From the NCBI GenBank assembly GCA_014384685.1, contig JACNFL010000198.1:1-6273 (forward strand): a stretch of 6,273 nt of DNA. The letters run 5' to 3'. This DNA comes from Methanobacteriota archaeon (lineage in GTDB: Archaea > Thermoplasmatota > Poseidoniia > Poseidoniales > Thalassarchaeaceae). The translations under genes were made by a program, and so were the position numbers. Shown piece by piece: positions 4,911 to 6,273 of this stretch (the first letter of the stretch is position 1; each line of letters opens with the position of its first letter). The notes beneath the pieces are model-generated. The model made no database searches. It had not been told where the DNA came from and saw only the letters and a list, made by a program, of their open reading frames with translations.

Positions 4911-6101
4911 TCATTCAAACACTTCTGAAATACGTGGAACCAAAATGACGAATTCGACTTCCAACTTCCAGTCATTTCCTTCATCGGGGTCTGCACCATC
5001 CCAATCCACCCAGAAATCTGGATCTGCCTCATCGGCTGTCACTTGCCAAGTCCAGTTACCTTGGCCAAAGCGTGCAGCAGCATTATCCAAAATAAATGTA
5101 AGGAGGTCTTCTGCATAATCTGACTGATAAGTGCTTGATTCCGTTGGCACTGGATTCATACCATCTCGCTCAATGTAAGCCGTTGGTGATTTAGTCACGT
5201 TTTCTTGACTAGTCGTTGATTCAACATCCCAACCACTCCCCGGCACTACTAATCTCAGAGTAAAGTTGTCTTGTGGCATTTGATGCGGAAGCATATCCAT
5301 TGTCAATGTCAAGGTCGCATTGACCTCCATCAAACGTGCTTCGATTCCAGGCACATGAGAATATGCCCATGATTCTCCTTGCTCGAGATAACCGTTCCAA
5401 TCTTCTGTCACTCTCTGTTGATCCCATGTTACTTGCCAAGTTCGTGTACTGACATTGACCTGGAAAGCCTCACGCGCTGATGCACCGCGGTCGTCAGTAA
5501 CTTGAACCGCTCCTTCAAATGCCCCCGATTTATTGAGAATCATTGTAATTGATGATGCTGTTGAGTCAACATCATTCCTAGAATCGCCATCACCATCGGA
5601 ATCATCGCTTAAATCCAAATCCCAAGCCCAAGCGAGAACGCCCCCTTCTGGATCGGATGAACCCTCAGCGTTGAGTGTGATGGACTCGCCCACCTTAGCT
5701 GTTGGCTGAGATAGAAGTTCAACTATTGGGTATGCGTTTACATAAATCGTCCAATGAGTCTCATCTGTGCCACCTTGGTCGTTCTCCACAATCAGAGATA
5801 CTTCGTAAGTGCCAGGCGTTGAATATACATGATTAGTCAACCCTTGAGTTGTTGTTGTGGTTGAACCATCACCAAAATCCCATGAAAATTGTGTAATGAC
5901 AGTTGCATCCGGAGTTGAAGATTCGCGGGCGTCGAAATTAATTGGTTCACCCGAATTGATTTGGTCCACATCAACTGTCAGTGAGGCTGTTGGCTCAGGC
6001 GGGCCAATTGGATTAGTGCAGCCAGCTAGGAGAACACTTGCCAACATAATAATTGCAAGGCAGTAAGAACGCACTGCAATGGCTCTCTTCTCGTCCCTCA
6101 T
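4911..6101 (-). CDS. Surface lipoprotein with two PKD domains
   Basis: 396 residues from ATG 6101. Positively charged MRDEKRAIAVR is followed by a hydrophobic stretch and the lipobox LLAGC (Cys28), so the mature protein is probably lipid-anchored outside the cell. PKD domain 1 is about 37-123, with the signature WDFGDGS (74-80) and PGTYEVSLIVENDQG (96-110). A second, divergent PKD-like domain is about 125-218, with SSDPEGGVLAWAWDLD (148-163) and a DSDGDGDSRNDVD Ca-type loop (168-180). Residues 219-396 are an unassigned beta-rich domain with many Trp and an acidic stretch near the end (ADEADPDFWVDWDGADPDEG, 357-376). Six N-x-S/T sequons fit a glycosylated surface protein. ATG 6101 is preferred because GGTGA lies four bases upstream and it gives a normal signal peptide; ATG 6122 would add seven residues. 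PKD domains usually mediate protein or sugar contacts; the ligand is unknown. Confidence 0.85.
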   Translation of the reverse strand: MRDEKRAIAVRSYCLAIIMLASVLLAGCTNPIGPPEPTASLTVDVDQINSGEPINFDARESSTPDATVITQFSWDFGDGSTTTTTQGLTNHVYSTPGTYEVSLIVENDQGGTDETHWTIYVNAYPIVELLSQPTAKVGESITLNAEGSSDPEGGVLAWAWDLDLSDDSDGDGDSRNDVDSTASSITMILNKSGAFEGAVQVTDDRGASAREAFQVNVSTRTWQVTWDQQRVTEDWNGYLEQGESWAYSHVPGIEARLMEVNATLTLTMDMLPHQMPQDNFTLRLVVPGSGWDVESTTSQENVTKSPTAYIERDGMNPVPTESSTYQSDYAEDLLTFILDNAAARFGQGNWTWQVTADEADPDFWVDWDGADPDEGNDWKLEVEFVILVPRISEVFE

Positions 6102-6105
6102 AATT

Positions 6106-6110
6106 TCACC
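6106..6110 (-). promoter_or_regulatory. Shine-Dalgarno site that sets the lipoprotein start
   Basis: On the minus strand this is GGTGA, complementary to the AUCACC part of the 16S 3' end, four bases before ATG 6101. It lies inside the longer reading frame from ATG 6122 and favours the shorter protein. Confidence 0.5.
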
Positions 6111-6160
6111 AGCAAAAACCATTGTTTAACAGTATGACGCTGTGTTGTCTTACTTTTTGA

Positions 6161-6179
6161 GTAAACAAACACGGTTTAC
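6161..6179. repeat. Inverted repeat GTAAAC-N7-GTTTAC upstream of the lipoprotein gene
   Basis: Perfect 6-bp half sites at 6161-6166 and 6174-6179, centred about 70 bases before ATG 6101, in the 94-bp gap after the upstream partial gene. A related smaller palindrome, TGTT-T-AACA, lies at 6123-6131. This could be an operator or a weak terminator for the upstream gene. No clear TATA box was found in this gap. Confidence 0.35.
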
Positions 6180-6195
6180 ACGACGCCACATGATT

Positions 6196-6273
6196 TCAAT
6201 CGTCTGTTTTCTGCCATTCTATATCATCATCTAACACAGGAACATCTACCAACTCATAACCACTCAATTCAGA
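6196..6273 (-). CDS. C-terminal end of an unidentified acidic protein (partial)
   Basis: The minus strand reads open from the right edge for 25 codons and ends in TGA at 6196-6198. The peptide SELSGYELVDVPVLDDDIEW followed by QKTDD is strongly acidic and looks like an ordinary soluble C-terminal tail rather than random translation. It has the same orientation as every other gene here and leaves a 94-bp gap to the lipoprotein start. Too little is visible to assign a function. Confidence 0.55.
   Translation of the reverse strand, partial: SELSGYELVDVPVLDDDIEWQKTDD

Noticed and set aside
4738..5118. Plus-strand 126-codon frame across the 115-residue gene start and the lipoprotein end
   Set aside because: It covers an AT-rich promoter-like gap and the antisense of two better-supported genes; the protein is Ser-rich without any domain.
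5221..5439. Minus-strand 72-codon frame inside the lipoprotein gene
   Set aside because: It is a different frame of the same strand fully inside the PKD lipoprotein, with no independent evidence.

Overview
The window looks like a piece of an archaeal chromosome, most likely a marine planktonic euryarchaeon of the Marine Group II (Poseidoniales) type. This is an inference. The signs are a tRNA gene with no encoded CCA preceded by an archaeal TATA box, Shine-Dalgarno sites of AGGAGG and GGTGA type, secreted proteins rich in PKD and DxDxDG repeats and N-glycosylation sequons, small acidic four-helix membrane proteins, and moderately low GC. Eight of the nine visible stop codons are TGA. No phage, transposon, CRISPR or plasmid signature was found.

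All supported genes lie on the minus strand, so transcription runs right to left. From the right edge the order is: (1) the last 25 codons of an unidentified acidic protein (6196-6273); (2) a lipoprotein with two PKD domains and an unassigned C-terminal domain (4911-6101); (3) a 115-residue protein of unknown function (4443-4790); (4) an 82-residue winged-helix-like DNA-binding protein (4131-4379); (5) tRNA-Arg(GCG) (4014-4087), whose TATA box starts just past the stop of gene 4; (6) a three-helix membrane protein (3597-3893); (7) a hotdog-fold thioesterase (3146-3559); (8) a four-helix membrane protein (2554-3120); (9) a protein with a C-terminal winged helix (1833-2357), whose stop overlaps the start region of (10) a pentapeptide-repeat protein (1429-1827); (11) the first 436 codons of a secreted FG-GAP/VCBS-type surface protein that runs off the left edge (1-1309).

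Three groups can be proposed. Genes 6-8 are close together (37 and 25 bp gaps) and probably form an operon: a thioesterase between two membrane proteins. Genes 9-10 overlap and are probably translationally coupled: a putative regulator with a beta-helical pentapeptide protein. Genes 2 and 11 are exported surface proteins with Ca-binding or adhesion-type architecture. Two gaps carry most of the unexplained structure: the leader of gene 11 (stem-loop plus strong SD) and the AT-rich palindromic gap between genes 8 and 9. No gene-free stretch exceeds 300 bases. I see no clear, complete new system. The winged-helix/pentapeptide pair is the best candidate for something undescribed.
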